Below are positions 43,601 to 55,812 of a stretch of DNA of 64,000 nucleotides, piece after piece. The stretch lies in contig NC_134096.1 of NCBI RefSeq assembly GCF_000715075.1, forward strand, positions 68,825,026-68,889,025. The letters are read 5' to 3'. The translations under genes and the position numbers were made by a program. Numbering within the stretch: position 1 is the first letter of the stretch; each line of letters opens with the position of its first letter. This DNA comes from Nicotiana tabacum (taxonomy: Eukaryota > Streptophyta > Magnoliopsida > Solanales > Solanaceae). The notes beneath the pieces are model-generated. The model was not told where the DNA came from. It saw only the letters and a list, made by a program, of their open reading frames with translations, and did not search any database.

Positions 43601-44903
43601 TTATTTGCTGTTTATAATACCGAGTTTGTAGGATCCTTTACCGACGTTTTCGAGTACTTGATACGGTCCTTCCCAGTTCGGACCCAGTTTTCCTTCGTTT
43701 GGATTTTGGGTGCTGAGGGTGACTTTCCTTAGCACTAAGTCCCCGATTTTAAAATGGCGAAGATTGGTTCTTTGATTATAGTATATTTTTATCCGCTGCT
43801 TTTGGGAGGCCAATTGGACGAGAGCGGCTTCTCATTTTTTATCCAACAATTCTAGGCTAGTATTCATAGCCTCGTGATTTGACTCTTCTGTTGTATATCA
43901 ATACCTGGCACTAGGTTCCCCGACTTCGACTAGAATCAAGGCTTCAGAGCCATATACTAAGGAGAACGGGGTTTCCCCCGTACTGGATTTTGATGTTGTT
44001 CGATATGCCCAAAGAACTTCAGGTATGATTTCTCTCCATCTTCCCTTAGCATCGTTCAACCTTTTCTTTAGGTTTTGAATGATAGTCTTGTTCGTTGATT
44101 CGGCCTGTCCATTCCCAGTAGGGTGATACGGTGTCGATAATATCCTTTTTTTTGTGGTCTTCGAGGAATTTCGTCACTTTACTGTCGATAAATTGTTTCC
44201 CATTGTCACACACTATTTCGGTGGGTATCCCAAATTGACATATGATATGATCCCAGATGAAGTCTATAACCTCTTTCTCTCTTACTTTCTCGAACGCATG
44301 TGCTTCAACCTATTTAGAGAAATAGTCAGTCATAAATAAAATGAACTTAGCTTTAACTAGGGCCGATGGTAGAGGGCCGACAATATCCATTCCCCATTTT
44401 ATGGATGGCCATAGGGATAGGACTAAGTGAAGTTGCTCTCCTGGCCGATAGATCATCGGTGCAAACCTTTGACATTTATCATATTTTCGAACAAACTCCT
44501 TTGCATCTTTGTCCATATCGATCCAATAATATCCTGCTCTGATTATTTTTCGGACTAATAAATCGGTACCAGAATGATTTCCACAAGTACCCTCGTGAAT
44601 CTCACGTAGGATGTAGTCGGTGTCTCCTGGACCTAAACATACTGCCAATGGTCCATCGAATGTCCTTCGATATAATGTTCCATCTACAGTCAATGTGAAT
44701 CGAGCAGATTTGGTTCGCAAGGCCCTCGAATATTTAGGGTCCGATGGGAGTTTTCCGTTCTCCAAGTATTCAATATAGTTATTCCTCCAATCCCAGGTTA
44801 AGCTTGTATAATTTATCTCAGCATGGCCTTCTTCGATCACGGACCTCGAGATTTGAACGACAGTCCCTGAGTTGATCTTATCTTCCTCGACCGATGATCC
44901 CAA
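43601..44903 (-). pseudogene. Integrase region of the Tat-like element
   Basis: On the minus strand, from 44903 down, come the HHCC zinc-binding part (IHEGTCGNHSG... then YDKCQRFAP) and the core with IKWGMDIVGPLP and MTDYFSK. Further down are VCDNGKQF and NGQAES, which supply the three catalytic acids. The C-terminal part has LGPNWEGPYQVLE. Breaks are a stop just after FSK near 44306, a frameshift near 44150 at a run of A, and stops near 43895 and 43834. Not functional. Confidence 0.85.
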
Positions 44904-44930
44904 ATTTGCAAGTGCATCGGCCTCGCTGTT

Positions 44931-45310
44931 TTATTCTCGAGGTATATGATGTAAAGTCCATTCTTTGAAACGGTGCAAAGTTACCTGTAGTTTATCCAAA
45001 TACCTTTGCATTCTATCCTCTTGAACTTTGAAGGTTTTGTTTACTTGATTTACCACCAGTAAAGAGTCACAATTGGCTTCAATGACTACTGCTCCCAAGC
45101 TTTTAGCTAACTCGAGACCTGCAATCATGGCCTCATACTCGGCCTCGTTGTTAGTCAACCTAGTAGTTTTGATAGATTGCCTAATAGTGCTACCCATAGG
45201 CGTCTTTAAAATGATGCCTAGCCCGGACCCTTTTAGGTTCGAAGCCCCGTCTATGAAAAGGGTCCATACCCCCGATAATGTACCCGATTCAACAAGAGTT
45301 CTTTTTTGAC
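44931..45310 (-). pseudogene. Second RNase H (archaeal-type) region of the Tat-like element
   Basis: On the minus strand the region has WTLFIDGAS (first catalytic D), then NNEAEYEAMIAGLELA (catalytic E in the EAEY context) and ANCDSLLVVNQV (third acid). An additional RNase H after the first one is a known mark of the Tat group. The frame is interrupted between this region and integrase by a stop near 44928. Confidence 0.8.
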
Positions 45311-45555
45311 TTCGGGTATAAGGGTTGGCGTGAAATCGGCCATAAAGTCCGCTAAATTTTGAGACTTGATGGCCGTCCGGGGTTGATATTCGATATCATG
45401 CCCACTGAGTTCGACGGCCCATTTGGCCAATCGGCCTTATAGTTCGGGCTTGTGTAAAATATTACGAAGTGGTAAGTGGTTAATACGCATATGTGGTGAC
45501 ATTGAAAGTATGGTCTTAAATTTCTAGAGGTGCTTATCGGTTCTAGTGCCAATTT

Positions 45556-46895
45556 CTATAAGTGTGGATATCTAGTTTCTGCTTCCCCTAAGGTTCGACT
45601 TACATAATAAACGAGAAATTGCGTACCTTGCTCTTCTAGAACTAGGACACTACTTACCGCGATTTTCGATACTGCCAAGTACAAACAAAGTTTCTCGTCT
45701 TCCTTTGGAGTGTGTAGAAGTAGTGGGCTCGATAGGTATCGTTTCAATTCCTCTAATGCTTGTTGGCATTCTGGGGTCCAGGTGAAATCGTTCTTTTTTT
45801 TGAGCAGAGAGAAAAATCTATGACTTCGATCCGATGACCTTGAAATGAATCGGCCTAAGGCAGCAATCTGTCCCGTTAACCTATGCACGGCTTTTACACT
45901 GTCCACGACGGTGATGTCTTCAATGAACTTGATTTTATCGCAGTTGATCTTGATCCCTCGATTCGATACCATGAAGCCAAGAAACTTTCCCGAACCGACC
46001 CGAAAGCACATTTCTCGGGGTTGAGCTTTATGTTGTATTTCTCTAAAATCTCGAATGTTTCCTGCAAATGAGCCAAATGGTCCTTTGCGCGCAGGGACTT
46101 AACTAGCATATCATCAATATAAACTTCCATTGATTTACCTATTTGTTCCTCGAACATTTTATTTACTAGGCGTGGGTAAGTAGCTCCAGCATTATTTAGC
46201 CCGAATGGCATTACATTATAACAATAGGTTCCATACTTGGTGATAAACAAAGTCTTTTCTCGGTCCTCCGGGTTTATTTGGATTTGATTGTACCCAGAAT
46301 AGGCATCGATAAAAGTAAGGATCTCGTGACCGGCCGTGGCATCGATCATGCGATCGATGTTAGGTAGTGGAAAAGAATCTTTAGGGAACACCTTTTTTAG
46401 ATCCTTGTAATCTACACACATTCTAAGTTTGTTCCCTTTTTTAGGGACTACAACTACATTGGCTAGCCATTCGGGGTATTTCACCTCCCGAATGGACCCT
46501 ATTTTAAGAAGTTTAGTTACCTCGTCCTTTATGAATGCGTGCTTTACCTCGGACTGGGGTCTTCTCTTTTGCTTCACCGGTTTGAACCTAGGGTCCAGGC
46601 TTAGCCGATGCATCGTTATATCCACTGGGATCCTTGTTATATCTAAATGGGACCAAGAAAAACAATCTATGTTATCGATAAGAGATTGAATAAGCCTTTT
46701 CCTGAGTTCGAGGGTTAATCCTGTCCCCAGGTATACCTTTCGTTCGGGCAAATGCTCGATTAGTATGACTTGCTCTAGCTCTTCAATCGTTGATTGGGTA
46801 GCATCGGAATCATCGAGGACCACGAAGGATCGAAGGATCCTTTGATCATCATCTTCATCAATCTTCTGCTTTTCTAGTTGGGTCGAAGCTGACAT
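45556..46895 (-). pseudogene. Reverse transcriptase and first RNase H of the Tat-like element
   Basis: On the minus strand: KNRKPQ-like KRRPQSEVKHAFIKDEV, then RMCVDYKDLKKV, AYSGYNQI, the catalytic YIDD (46110-46121) and LGFMVSNRGI. The RNase H start has FTWTPECQQALEELK and a decayed active-site region. A frameshift near 45960 separates the reverse transcriptase frame from the next. Homologous residues are largely intact, so decay is by a few breaks rather than general erosion. Confidence 0.88.
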
Positions 46896-46904
46896 CTGTG
46901 ATTG

Positions 46905-47429
46905 CTATTTGGAATCTCGTTCCCCTTTTGAGTTCGATCCCTTTGTTGACGAAAGTGAGGATATCAGAAGTGCTTCTTCGACGGAAAACATTTCTCTCGC
47001 GGCCGGTTGTTCTCCGTACACTGTTTTGACTCCCTCCGATGTTGGGAATTTAAGAACCTGGTGGAGGGTCAAAGGTATAGCTCTCATATTGTGGATCCAT
47101 GGTCTTCCAAAAAGGGCTTTGTACCTCATGTCGCCTTTGATTACGTGGAACTTTGTGTCCTTGATGGTCCCGGCCACGTTTATCGACAAAATTATCTAGC
47201 CTTTGGTGGTTTCACATGCCATATTGAATCCATTAAGAACCAGGGTCGTGGGTACGACCTGGTCCTGCAGACCGAGCTGTTCTACCACCTTCGATCTAAT
47301 AATGTTGGCCGAGCTACCTGGATCAATTAACACACGCTTAAATTTAGTTCTATTCATAAGTACGGATATTACCAGTGCATCGTTGTGAGGTTGCATGACT
47401 CCTTCTGCATCTTTATCATTAAAGGACAA
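46905..47429 (-). pseudogene. Aspartic protease of the Tat-like element
   Basis: On the minus strand the region has FKRVLIDPGSSANII, corresponding to the D-S/T-G active site, here D-P-G-S-S as is common in this lineage. It then has LFGRPWIHNM in the C-terminal part. A frameshift or stop occurs near 47190, between the two halves. Confidence 0.8.
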
Positions 47430-47670
47430 GGTTCATATGGGTGCGTAATCCTGAGTTCGAGGTCGCTTTTCTCTCATAACCGACGTCTTAGTGCGTTTAA
47501 GCACCGGCCCTGAGGGGTTTCGACGCCATCGATGATCATGTGGATAATGTGTTGTGGTTCTTCCTGTTCATTTTGTTTATCGAAATCCCTGTTTCTGAAA
47601 TGGTTTTTGGCCCTGTCGCTTAAAAATTCTCGAAGGTGCCCTTTATTGAATAACCAGGCTACTTCCTCTC

Positions 47671-49126
47671 TTAGTTGCCTACAATCTTCCGTTTTGTGGC
47701 CATGGATGCCATGATATTCTCACATTTGACTGGGGTTCCTCTAGGCAGGATCGGTCCACATGGGTCGAGGCCATTTATTGTCTTTGATGCGTCCGATCGT
47801 CGACACGATGGGGGATACATCGATGCTGAAGTTATACTCTGATAACCGTGGTGCTTCCTTAGGTCCGGTAGGCCTGTCGAACCCATTTCTGTTCATCAGC
47901 CCCCGAGACCCTTGACCTCGATCACTTCTTTTATTGCCTTGTCTGGGGTTACGTCTCGATTTATTAATCCTGTGGTTTCCACTATATGGTCGGTATCGGT
48001 CCCTGATCGGACCTTGTTCTCCCTTCTAGCAGCGGGTTCAGAACCCAACTGGTCTGCTTCGACTCTAATTTTCGACCGGTACCGATTGTGCACGTTGGCC
48101 CAAATAATAGCTAGGTACTCGATCAAGTTATGCTTCAACTGCCATGAAAGCGTCGAACTTCGTTCGTTCAGACCTTGAGTGAAGGCCTGAACAGCCCAAT
48201 CATCTATGACTGATGGAAGATCCATTCGTTCCATTTGAAAACGAGATATGAACTCCCCTAGCACCTCGTTATCCCTTTGTCTTACTTTGAATATGCCCGA
48301 CTTCCTGGTCTCGACCTTTATGGCCCCGACGTGTGCTTTTACGAATGAATCTGCAAGCATAGAAAAAGAATTGATAGAATTAGATGGTAAATTATGATAC
48401 CATATCATTGCTCCTTTTGACAGTATTTCGCCGAATTTCTTCAATAAATAGATTCGATTTCATCATCCTCTAGGTTGTTCCCTTTAATGGAACATGTGTA
48501 AGAGGTGACATGTTCGTTGGGGTCGGTAGTTCCATTATATTTAGGAATCTCGGGCATGCAAAATTTCTTTGGGATCGGTTTGGGAGCCGCGCTTGGGGGG
48601 GGGGGGGAAGGCTTTTGTACTAATTTTTTGGAATCTAAGCCCTTCAATATCGGTGGTGCCCCCAGGACATGATCAACCCTGGAGTTATATGTTTCCACCT
48701 TTTTGTCATTTGCTCGATCCTCCTTTCTCCTGATTCTATTTGTTTGGTCAGTTCTTCGAACATCTTAGCAATTTCGGGATTAGTCCCCGACTCTTGTTCA
48801 TTTGACCTTACTATAGCTGGTTCCATTCTATGGGCGATTTCTTGGGGTGGACTGGGCTCTGGCCTGCTCGGTATCTGGGTTTGACTCTGCAACTGAGCTA
48901 TTGCTGCTTGTTGAGCTTGCAACATTTCGAAAATCATACGCAAGCTGACGCTGTATTCCTCGACGTTATGAGTATCTCGAGCTGAAGATCGAGTGTCACC
49001 ATGAATGCTATTTTCAGGTCCAGAATGTAGATTTGCCTCAATGGCCACATGCGAATTAACATCTAATGGCACTTCGATTCGAGCTCCAACGGCGTCGACA
49101 AGCTGCCTTTCGATCCTGGGCGTCAA
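47671..49126 (-). pseudogene. Gag region of the Tat-like element
   Basis: On the minus strand, four overlapping or adjacent frames cover a gag protein. They comprise a Gln-rich coiled coil near 48900 (LQAQQAAIAQLQ); a proline-rich linker with a run of G/C (48596-48607) causing a frame change; the capsid-like part with IPKYNGTTDPNEHVTSY and AMIWYHNLP; and a C-terminal part with frame changes near 47890. No intact zinc knuckle was seen. Confidence 0.8.
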
Positions 49127-49289
49127 GTTGTTGTTCTCACCTTAAAGACCAGCTTCGTTGTCGATAGGTAAGGCCATTTAATTGATAGCTCATCGTTGCT
49201 AATCTAAAATCAAACACACTTCTGAAAACAAGCATAAAATGGTGTGTTTTGCGGATTCGTATCAAATAACCACTGTTATCCTTAGCCCC

Positions 49290-49305
49290 ACGGTGGGCGC
49301 CAAAC
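49290..49305 (-). other. Primer binding site of the Tat-like element
   Basis: On the minus strand, gtttggcgcccaccgt directly follows the LTR end. Tat/Athila-type elements have tggcgcc-type primer sites. The exact tRNA is not assigned. Confidence 0.65.
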
Positions 49306-50036
49306 TGTTTACCCGAAAAATAGATAGAGTTAAATTTGCAAGTAGTTCTAAGGATATGTGGTATAACTTGACACAAATCGTAAGAATGAATAGAAGTATT
49401 GAGTGTTATCTGTAGAGAATGAAAAATAAGCAAAGTTGAAAAGAAGATGATTTATGGATTTAAGCAAGATGAATCAATTTATGAAGCCAAAAAAGGATAA
49501 CTCTTCAATATAGGAGTGTATGATATCTCAGTTACAATGTATGCCAAAACTTGGTCCTTTACAAAAATAATAACCATCCCCTTTATAGTGGAGGGATCCT
49601 ACTTTAGATATAATTAAAAATACATAGTGGGAGACCCATGATAAATCAGCTTTTCCATAATTCCTGCCATGATTCTCTCCTCTAGTACGGCTGTAACGAC
49701 TCTTGTCTATGAGCTCGATATCGACTCGAGCTTGATATCGAGTCGAGCTCTCGATCTTGACTCGAGCTCGATTCTGACTCGTAGCCTTAAATTGATTCGA
49801 GGTCAGTGTTGGTCGGTCTCTGCCTCATAAGCTCGATAACTCCACTTTGCATCATAGTTCGATTTGAATTCGAGCTCGATAATGATAATGAGCTCGACAT
49901 TGATCGGTCCCTAGGGCTCGAAGCTCGATGACCTGACTTCGGACCTCAACATGATATTATGAAGACGCTCTTCGATCCAAAGTATTACCATTTCGACCAG
50001 TTCGTGCGAAAGACTAACCGATTTTGACCGTATACA
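49306..50036 (-). repeat. 5' LTR of the Tat-like element
   Basis: 731 bp. It is a counterpart of 38000-38717 with scattered substitutions and small indels. It contains the same cluster of gagctcgat and actcgagct motifs (about 49710-49790). Confidence 0.9.
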
Positions 50037-50446
50037 TTATTTTTGATATCTTGAGAAAGTCCGTAAGAGAGTTTCGACCTATCTCAATTATTATTTTGGC
50101 AGATAAACTCAACTTTGAGATTGTTTCTGTATGGTGTAATGGACCATAAATAATGGATAGAATGCAATTTGTATGAGGGATCCTTTTGAAGTGCCAAAAA
50201 TCAATGTGACTTATATTGCCCACAACCCAGGTCAAACCTTGAAACTTGAGATTCATTCTTATCAAATGAAAAGCAGTACTGAAGATAGAAATCCTGATAA
50301 AACCTTCCTATTTTTGAGAGAGAAGAAAGTACCGGATTAAGTAGGCAATCTTAGGAGAATTCGTTTTCTTCATTAGGGCTTTTAGCCCCGAGTCTATTGA
50401 GGGCATTTCACTCCTAGCCTAGAAGGGAAGGGCTTTTTTGCTACTA
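50037..50446 (-). mobile_element. LINE, middle piece
   Basis: On the minus strand the region encodes GLTWVVGNISHIDFW and YGPLHH-type sequence. This matches the part of plant LINEs between the reverse transcriptase and the zinc-binding domain, where W-x-VGNG...FW is usual. Its left edge is the TTATT target duplication of the Tat-like element. It continues the LINE piece at 36809-37999. Confidence 0.75.
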
Positions 50447-53400
50447 TGTCACGAATCTAATAAATGTCGTGATAGCACCTAACCCAATCCTCTAGGTAAG
50501 ACAAATAACAGTCAACACAACCCTAATGAAATAATAAGGAAACAATGAGTGAAATAAATGAATTTTCATACAATAACCCAAGGATTGGTAGTAGAAGTCA
50601 CGAGCCACTAAGATATTTTTGTAGCAAATATACTACTAGGCAGGATACTTAGTAGTTATTATATATATAGAAACCAAAAACAAAGGATCGAGCCACTAAG
50701 ACTTAGATTTACAAAGCTAGTATAAAAATAAATACAACATCTGTTTGGAATATACATAAATACATTATAATAAACACATTATAAATCTAAAGATACCAAG
50801 GACACGTGGTAGTTATATCCATAAAGCAGGTACATCTTCAATGCTGGCTTCCGCCATCCACATCAACTCAGCTCCAAGATTTGCACGCAAGATGTAACCG
50901 ACCCCATGTACTCAACAAGCATTATAACTAACCTCAGCGAGGTATTAGAAGCAAGAATTATAAATGATACTCGCTAATCATTGGTACAATTCATAATCTC
51001 AACAAGTACAGAACAATAATATGATCAACTTGTGAATCACAAATAAAACCACCTTGGTGCACAAGATAACTTAATGTACCCTTCTCAGTCAACAATCCAG
51101 CATATAAAGAAGATATGTAAATAAATCAGGTAAACAACCAAGAAAATTGCAAATAAAGATGAAATGCAATAACAAATCAAACGCTGGCCAGTCTTCCTCA
51201 GAGATACCATAATCGAACCAAACCACTGATTAGCTTTCCAAAGTCCAAATCAACCAAAAACCCATCGGGTTCTCACAATCCGTGTATACACCATTAAGAA
51301 GGCGCAAGAGAGGGTGACCCTAAAGGGATGGATCCATATCCACATGCTGTATGGACAACGCACATACTAATATCACAATCTGCCCAACGTGATCACAAGC
51401 TCAATATAATAATCCGCCCGACGTGGTCACAAGCTCAATATTACGGATCCATCCGTCATGGTCACATGCTCAATATCACATTCCACCCGGCATGGTCACA
51501 GGCTCAATATCATTATCCGCCAGGCATTGTCATAGACTCAATACCAGGATCCGCCCGGCATGGTCACATGCTCAATATCATAATCTGCCCGACGTGGTCA
51601 CAGACTCAATATCATAATCCACCTGGTGTGGTCACATGCTCAATATATTAATCCGCCAGGCATGGTCACAGACTCAATATCACAATCCATCCGACGAGAT
51701 TCCATGCTCAATAACATAATCCGCCCAGCGTGGGTCACATGCTCAATGTCACAATCTGCATGGTGTGGTCACATGCTACCATTCCAATCCATTTCACACA
51801 GAAAGAAGATATACAAGAATACATGTACATGATCAATGAACATCAAATTTCATACTCCTGGACTGGTATAAGTGACATGCTAAGGTGTATGCATGTGCAT
51901 AGTGTGCTATCACAGCTCAAATCAGGCAAATACATCACAAAAGCAACAACATGGATCAAATAGCTCACAACATGAGTACAAATATAAGAACCATCACAAC
52001 ATGAAGCTTAACGACCAATCCAAGGCATATTATAGCCTAAACACTATCCCGAACATGAATAATACCCTGGTGCACACACATGAGCTCAACCCCACACATG
52101 TGCGCCACCCATAGCACGTAGCTATCACAAATAACTTAGAAAACTAGTGCCTCAACCAGGTTTAGGTAAGATACTTACCTCAAATAAGCCAAATCGACGC
52201 TCTAGAAGCGCCATCCCGCACGAATCGACCTCCGAACGACTCGACTCTAGCTAAAGGCAACTCAAAATATCAAATAATGCCATGGAAATCGAACCCAAAT
52301 GATAAATGTCGAATCTTTAATCAAATACTCAAAGTCACCCAAAAAGTCAACCCGAGCTCGCCCCCCGAAACCTGATAAAACTCATAAATTCTGATAACCT
52401 ATTAGAATACAAATCCAACCATACTAGTTCACATCAATCCGACTCTGAATTGATGTTCAAATCTCAAATATTCACTTTAGATTTTTGTTTTTACTAAAAC
52501 CCCCAATTTAGCCTTTTGATTTAACAATCAAATGCCAAAATCGATGATAGAATCACGAATAATAATTAAAACCGGGTCAAAAGTACTTACCCCAATCCAA
52601 ATCGTAAAAATCGCCTCCAAAATTGCCCAAATCCGAGCTCCCAATCTCAAAATATGGTAAAATGAGTAAAACCCTCGAATATAATAACTTATACCACTGC
52701 TCCAGGTAAACCCTTCGTGGTAGTGGAACCCACTTTGCCATCACGAAGCACAAAAAGAACATTGCGAGAAAATACCCTATGCGTTGGCCTTAGTACACTT
52801 ATGAACACGATGACCACTGGACTCAAAACTCCGCGTACAATTCCTTGTCCATGCGAACACAAAGACAAACTTTCCCAGCTCCCACACTGAAGCGCGATCG
52901 CGAACCATCTCTTTGAACGCGATGCTCAAACACCTCAACCTCCGCGAACGCGACCATCCATTCGGGAACGCAAAGAGGACAAATCACCCAGCTCCAACTT
53001 ACACATCGAGATCGTGGTCTTCCTATTGTGATCACGAAGAAGGTAGGCAACACCAGAAAATCAGAGAAAAATCGACAATCAAACATGAGAGAAAGTGGTC
53101 TGAAATAACTTCGAAACTCACCCGAGCACCTCGGGACCCCGTGTGAATATATCAACAAGTCCCAAAATATAACATGTACCTACTCGAGACCTCAAATCAC
53201 ACAAAATAACATCAAAACCACTAATCATCGATCAATCTCCTATGTTCATAAACTTCAAACGTCGAACAAAGCATCCGATTCAAGCCTAACCAATCCGGAA
53301 TCCGACCAAACTTTGCAAAAAAGTCCCTAAATGATAAAAAAATATATTCCAACTCTCGGAACAACAATCCAAACCCGATATCATCAAAGTCAACTCTCGG

Positions 53401-53755
53401 TCAAACCTTTGAACTTTCCAAACTTTCAAATTTCTAACTTTCGCCAAAAAGAGCCGTATCGACCTAGGAACCTCCAAATCCAAATCCGGACATACGCCCA
53501 AGTCCAAAATCACCATAAGAACCTATTGGAACCATCAAAACTCCAATCTGATATCAATACAAAAAAGTCAAACTTGATCAACTCTTCCAACTTAAAGCTT
53601 CCAAATTGAGAATCATCTATCCAAATCAATTCCGAACCATTAGAAAACCAAACTTGACCATACACGCAAGTCATAATACATCATATGAAGCATCCTAAGA
53701 CCTCAAACCACCGAACGGAAGGCAAATTCTCAAAACAACCAATCGGGTCATTATA
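50447..53755 (-). repeat. 3' LTR of the minus-strand LARD-like element
   Basis: 3309 bp, 223 bp longer than its partner. Most of the difference is explained by extra copies of a 34-bp minisatellite (51388-51775). A CpG-rich cluster with cgatcgcgaa and cgaacgcgat motifs lies at about 52830-53040. The first dinucleotide is mutated (TATAATGACCC). Confidence 0.88.
51388..51775 (-). repeat. 34-bp minisatellite, about 12 units
   Basis: Units have the form catggtcacatgctcaatat followed by cataatccgcccgg, 34 bases each. The matching array in the other LTR (59281-59518) has about 7. A 107-codon plus-strand frame across it comes from the repeat. Confidence 0.9.
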
Positions 53756-53790
53756 TTTTTCCCCACTTAAATATACGTTCATCCTCGAAG
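53756..53790 (-). other. Polypurine tract and upstream motif of the minus-strand LARD-like element
   Basis: On the minus strand, ttcgaggatgaacg and then aagtggggaaaaa stand before the LTR, the same arrangement as at 601-634. Confidence 0.8.
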
Positions 53791-54958
53791 GTGCCAAGAG
53801 TCATTCCAAAGCCATCAAATCACTGTACAACCTCACCATACACATACCCACGTGTTACCCCATGTCACCTCCAGTCCACATAAGCCTAAAAATATAACCT
53901 AACTAAAGATCCTTTCTTCAACCTTAGTCCATAAACCTTAGAACCCAATTCCCAACATTTGAAATTCATCATAAGACCTGAATCTTACATCTACACACTG
54001 TATAAGTCTAAACAAGTTGTATCAAGCCATAACTATATCCCAAGATATAATCAAATGTATACCGCATAACATAGATACTCATAGCAATGACTTTCGACCA
54101 CAATAACCGCTCACTAACAAATTCGGTACCGGTAACAAATCCCCCATCAAATAAAACCTTATTCTAAACCTTCGTACACTGTCAATAATAAAAAAAATAT
54201 GCAGAAACTCATAACCTCTAATCAGATCAACAAGTAGTGGAGCTCTCTGGCCCGACAAGAACCATAGACAAAATCTAAACTGACTAGTGACGTTATTCTT
54301 CCAAATATACCTTAATTAAACCCGATAGCACTCATTACAGGTTCAATAACCTCATCTCATCTAGTACAAACTGCTCGACCAAAACTCCACACCAACTCCA
54401 CCTCGATCCACATATCGTGTAATTCGTGTACCAAACAAGCAGCAACTCGAATGTACCTAATGATGGAAAGAGATTCAAATGAGAGAATCGCCCGCAAGCT
54501 CAACATATGCCATCACAAAGCGCAATGTTATGAACCCATCACACAAAGGAGAAACAAAACACACAAAATAAGAGCAAAGGATCGTACCCCAACTTAACTG
54601 CGCTGTTGCGCGTAACCTGTTCCAAACATACCGGTCCACATGGATTACCCATTGCCAAAATTCTCATACTCTCCCAACACGAATATATCAACAGCAAGCA
54701 TGCGAAGTGCATGACCATAACCATAACCATGAAGAAACTAATAACACCATATCCACAGATAGGAAGATCATAACCAAGTCACAATAAAACATTCAGCACC
54801 CCTGAAGCCTTCTCGCTCGAATTTTGCCACTAGGCTCAAACAGAACTGCAACACATGTGTAAATAGTCAACAACCTCATAACCCATTGTAGCATAAAAGA
54901 GTAACATGGGACATATCAGAACATAAATGAGATCAACTCTAGCTGATGACACCCCAAT

Positions 54959-55812
54959 TAGGGGAGGGCATAAAATCTAAAAAATCGAATTCCGAACTGA
55001 ATCAAATTAATTTGGTATTTCGGTTTCGGTTTTTTTTGGTATTTCGGTACCAAAATTTCGGTATTTCAATAATTCGGTATGGTATACGGTATTGGATTTT
55101 TGATATTTTGGTATTTCGGTATACCAAAATAGTTTACGAAGAAAAGACCATCTTCCAAGAAAAGACCATCTTCCACTTCTTAATTGTTTTATTTTGTTCA
55201 GTGCTCCTTTTCTAGTAGTAAGTCTGTTGAGTTTTCCCAGGTACTTTTTTTGCCCAGTATACCATTGTTTTAAGCAATGACAAAAAGTTAGTTGTTCTAA
55301 CCCTAGCTTTGACTTGGGTTTGGAATTTGGGATTTCTATAAATGTCCCACTTTCCTTTCATGTGCATCCTCTCCTTTATTGCAGAGTAACATATATACCC
55401 TTAACGAAAAGAAAGAGTCAAAATGGTGTCCTTAAGTTTAACTTCTTTTATGCTTGGTTTGTTGTTCATTTTCATAACCTTAAAGGTTTCAATTGCTCAT
55501 ACTAACCAAGGTACGTAATTTTTTCTTTCCCCGGTCATCAATATGTTTTATGTTTTACTAAATCAATAGACTAGTTCCTTCTTTTTCCTATGAAAATCTA
55601 ATTAAAAGTTGACTACTCTTCTGCAGCTAAGCAAACCTTTGTTGTGGTCCATGAAGCAGAAAATGGTTTAAATCGAAACCGTACCGAACCAAAGTAATAA
55701 ATACTGAACCGTACCAAAATATTTGGCACGTTATTTGGTATACACAATTGATAAACTGAATACCGAACCAAAATTCTTAAAACCGAACTGAAGTACCGAA
55801 TGCCCACCCCTA
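54959..55812. mobile_element. hAT-like non-autonomous element carrying a captured gene fragment
   Basis: The ends TAGGGGAGGGCAT and (read inward from the right) TAGGGGTGGGCAT are inverted repeats. They are followed on both sides by cggtttcggt and ggtatttcgg-type sequence typical of a common plant hAT group. The flanks accccaat and ccccccat may be a decayed 8-bp duplication. Between the arms (about 55230-55665) lies DNA of different composition that looks like the start of a gene. Confidence 0.75.
55423..55710 (+). pseudogene. Captured signal-peptide exon, intron and partial second exon inside the hAT-like element
   Basis: Exon 1 (55423-55510) encodes 29 residues: a start, then a hydrophobic stretch (LTSFMLGLLFIFITLKVSIA) typical of a secretion signal, then HTNQ. 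The intron 55511-55626 has GTACGT and CTGCAG borders. Exon 2 opens with AKQTFVVVHEAENG and then runs into the transposon arm, ending at a stop (about 55697). A spliced product of about 52 residues is possible. A TATA-like tctataaatg lies 85 bp upstream of the ATG. The donor gene is not recognised; small secreted peptide genes often have this layout. It is listed as pseudogene because the rest of the donor is missing. Confidence 0.6.

Larger units (their letters stand above)
38000..50036 (-). mobile_element. Ty3/gypsy element of the Tat/Retand type, complete but inactive
   Basis: LTRs at 38000-38717 and 49306-50036 run from TGTATACGGTC to CGGGTAAACA on the minus strand and are flanked by TTATT (37995-37999 and 50037-50041). 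Next to the right LTR is a primer site of the tggcgcc type; next to the left LTR is an aggggactatc polypurine tract. Gag, protease, reverse transcriptase, RNase H, a second RNase H and integrase follow in that order on the minus strand, with many stops and frameshifts. Tat-lineage hallmarks are the double RNase H, an antisense gene, and a tandem array between integrase and the 3' LTR. About 20 differences in the first 220 LTR bases suggest an old insertion. Confidence 0.9.

Noticed and set aside
48596..48607. Run of 12 G on the plus strand as a possible programmed frameshift site in gag
   Set aside because: The element has many other breaks, and a homopolymer in a dead element or a sequencing error explains it more simply.
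51328..51651. Plus-strand frame of 107 codons with repeated HGHMLNI-like residues
   Set aside because: Translation of the 34-bp minisatellite in an LTR. 34 is not a multiple of three, so the repeat unit cycles through frames.
52823..53158. Minus-strand frames of 111 codons here and 148 codons at 60267-60713 with similar residues
   Set aside because: Both fall in the CpG-rich cluster of paired LTRs. Fewer stops are expected there by base composition.
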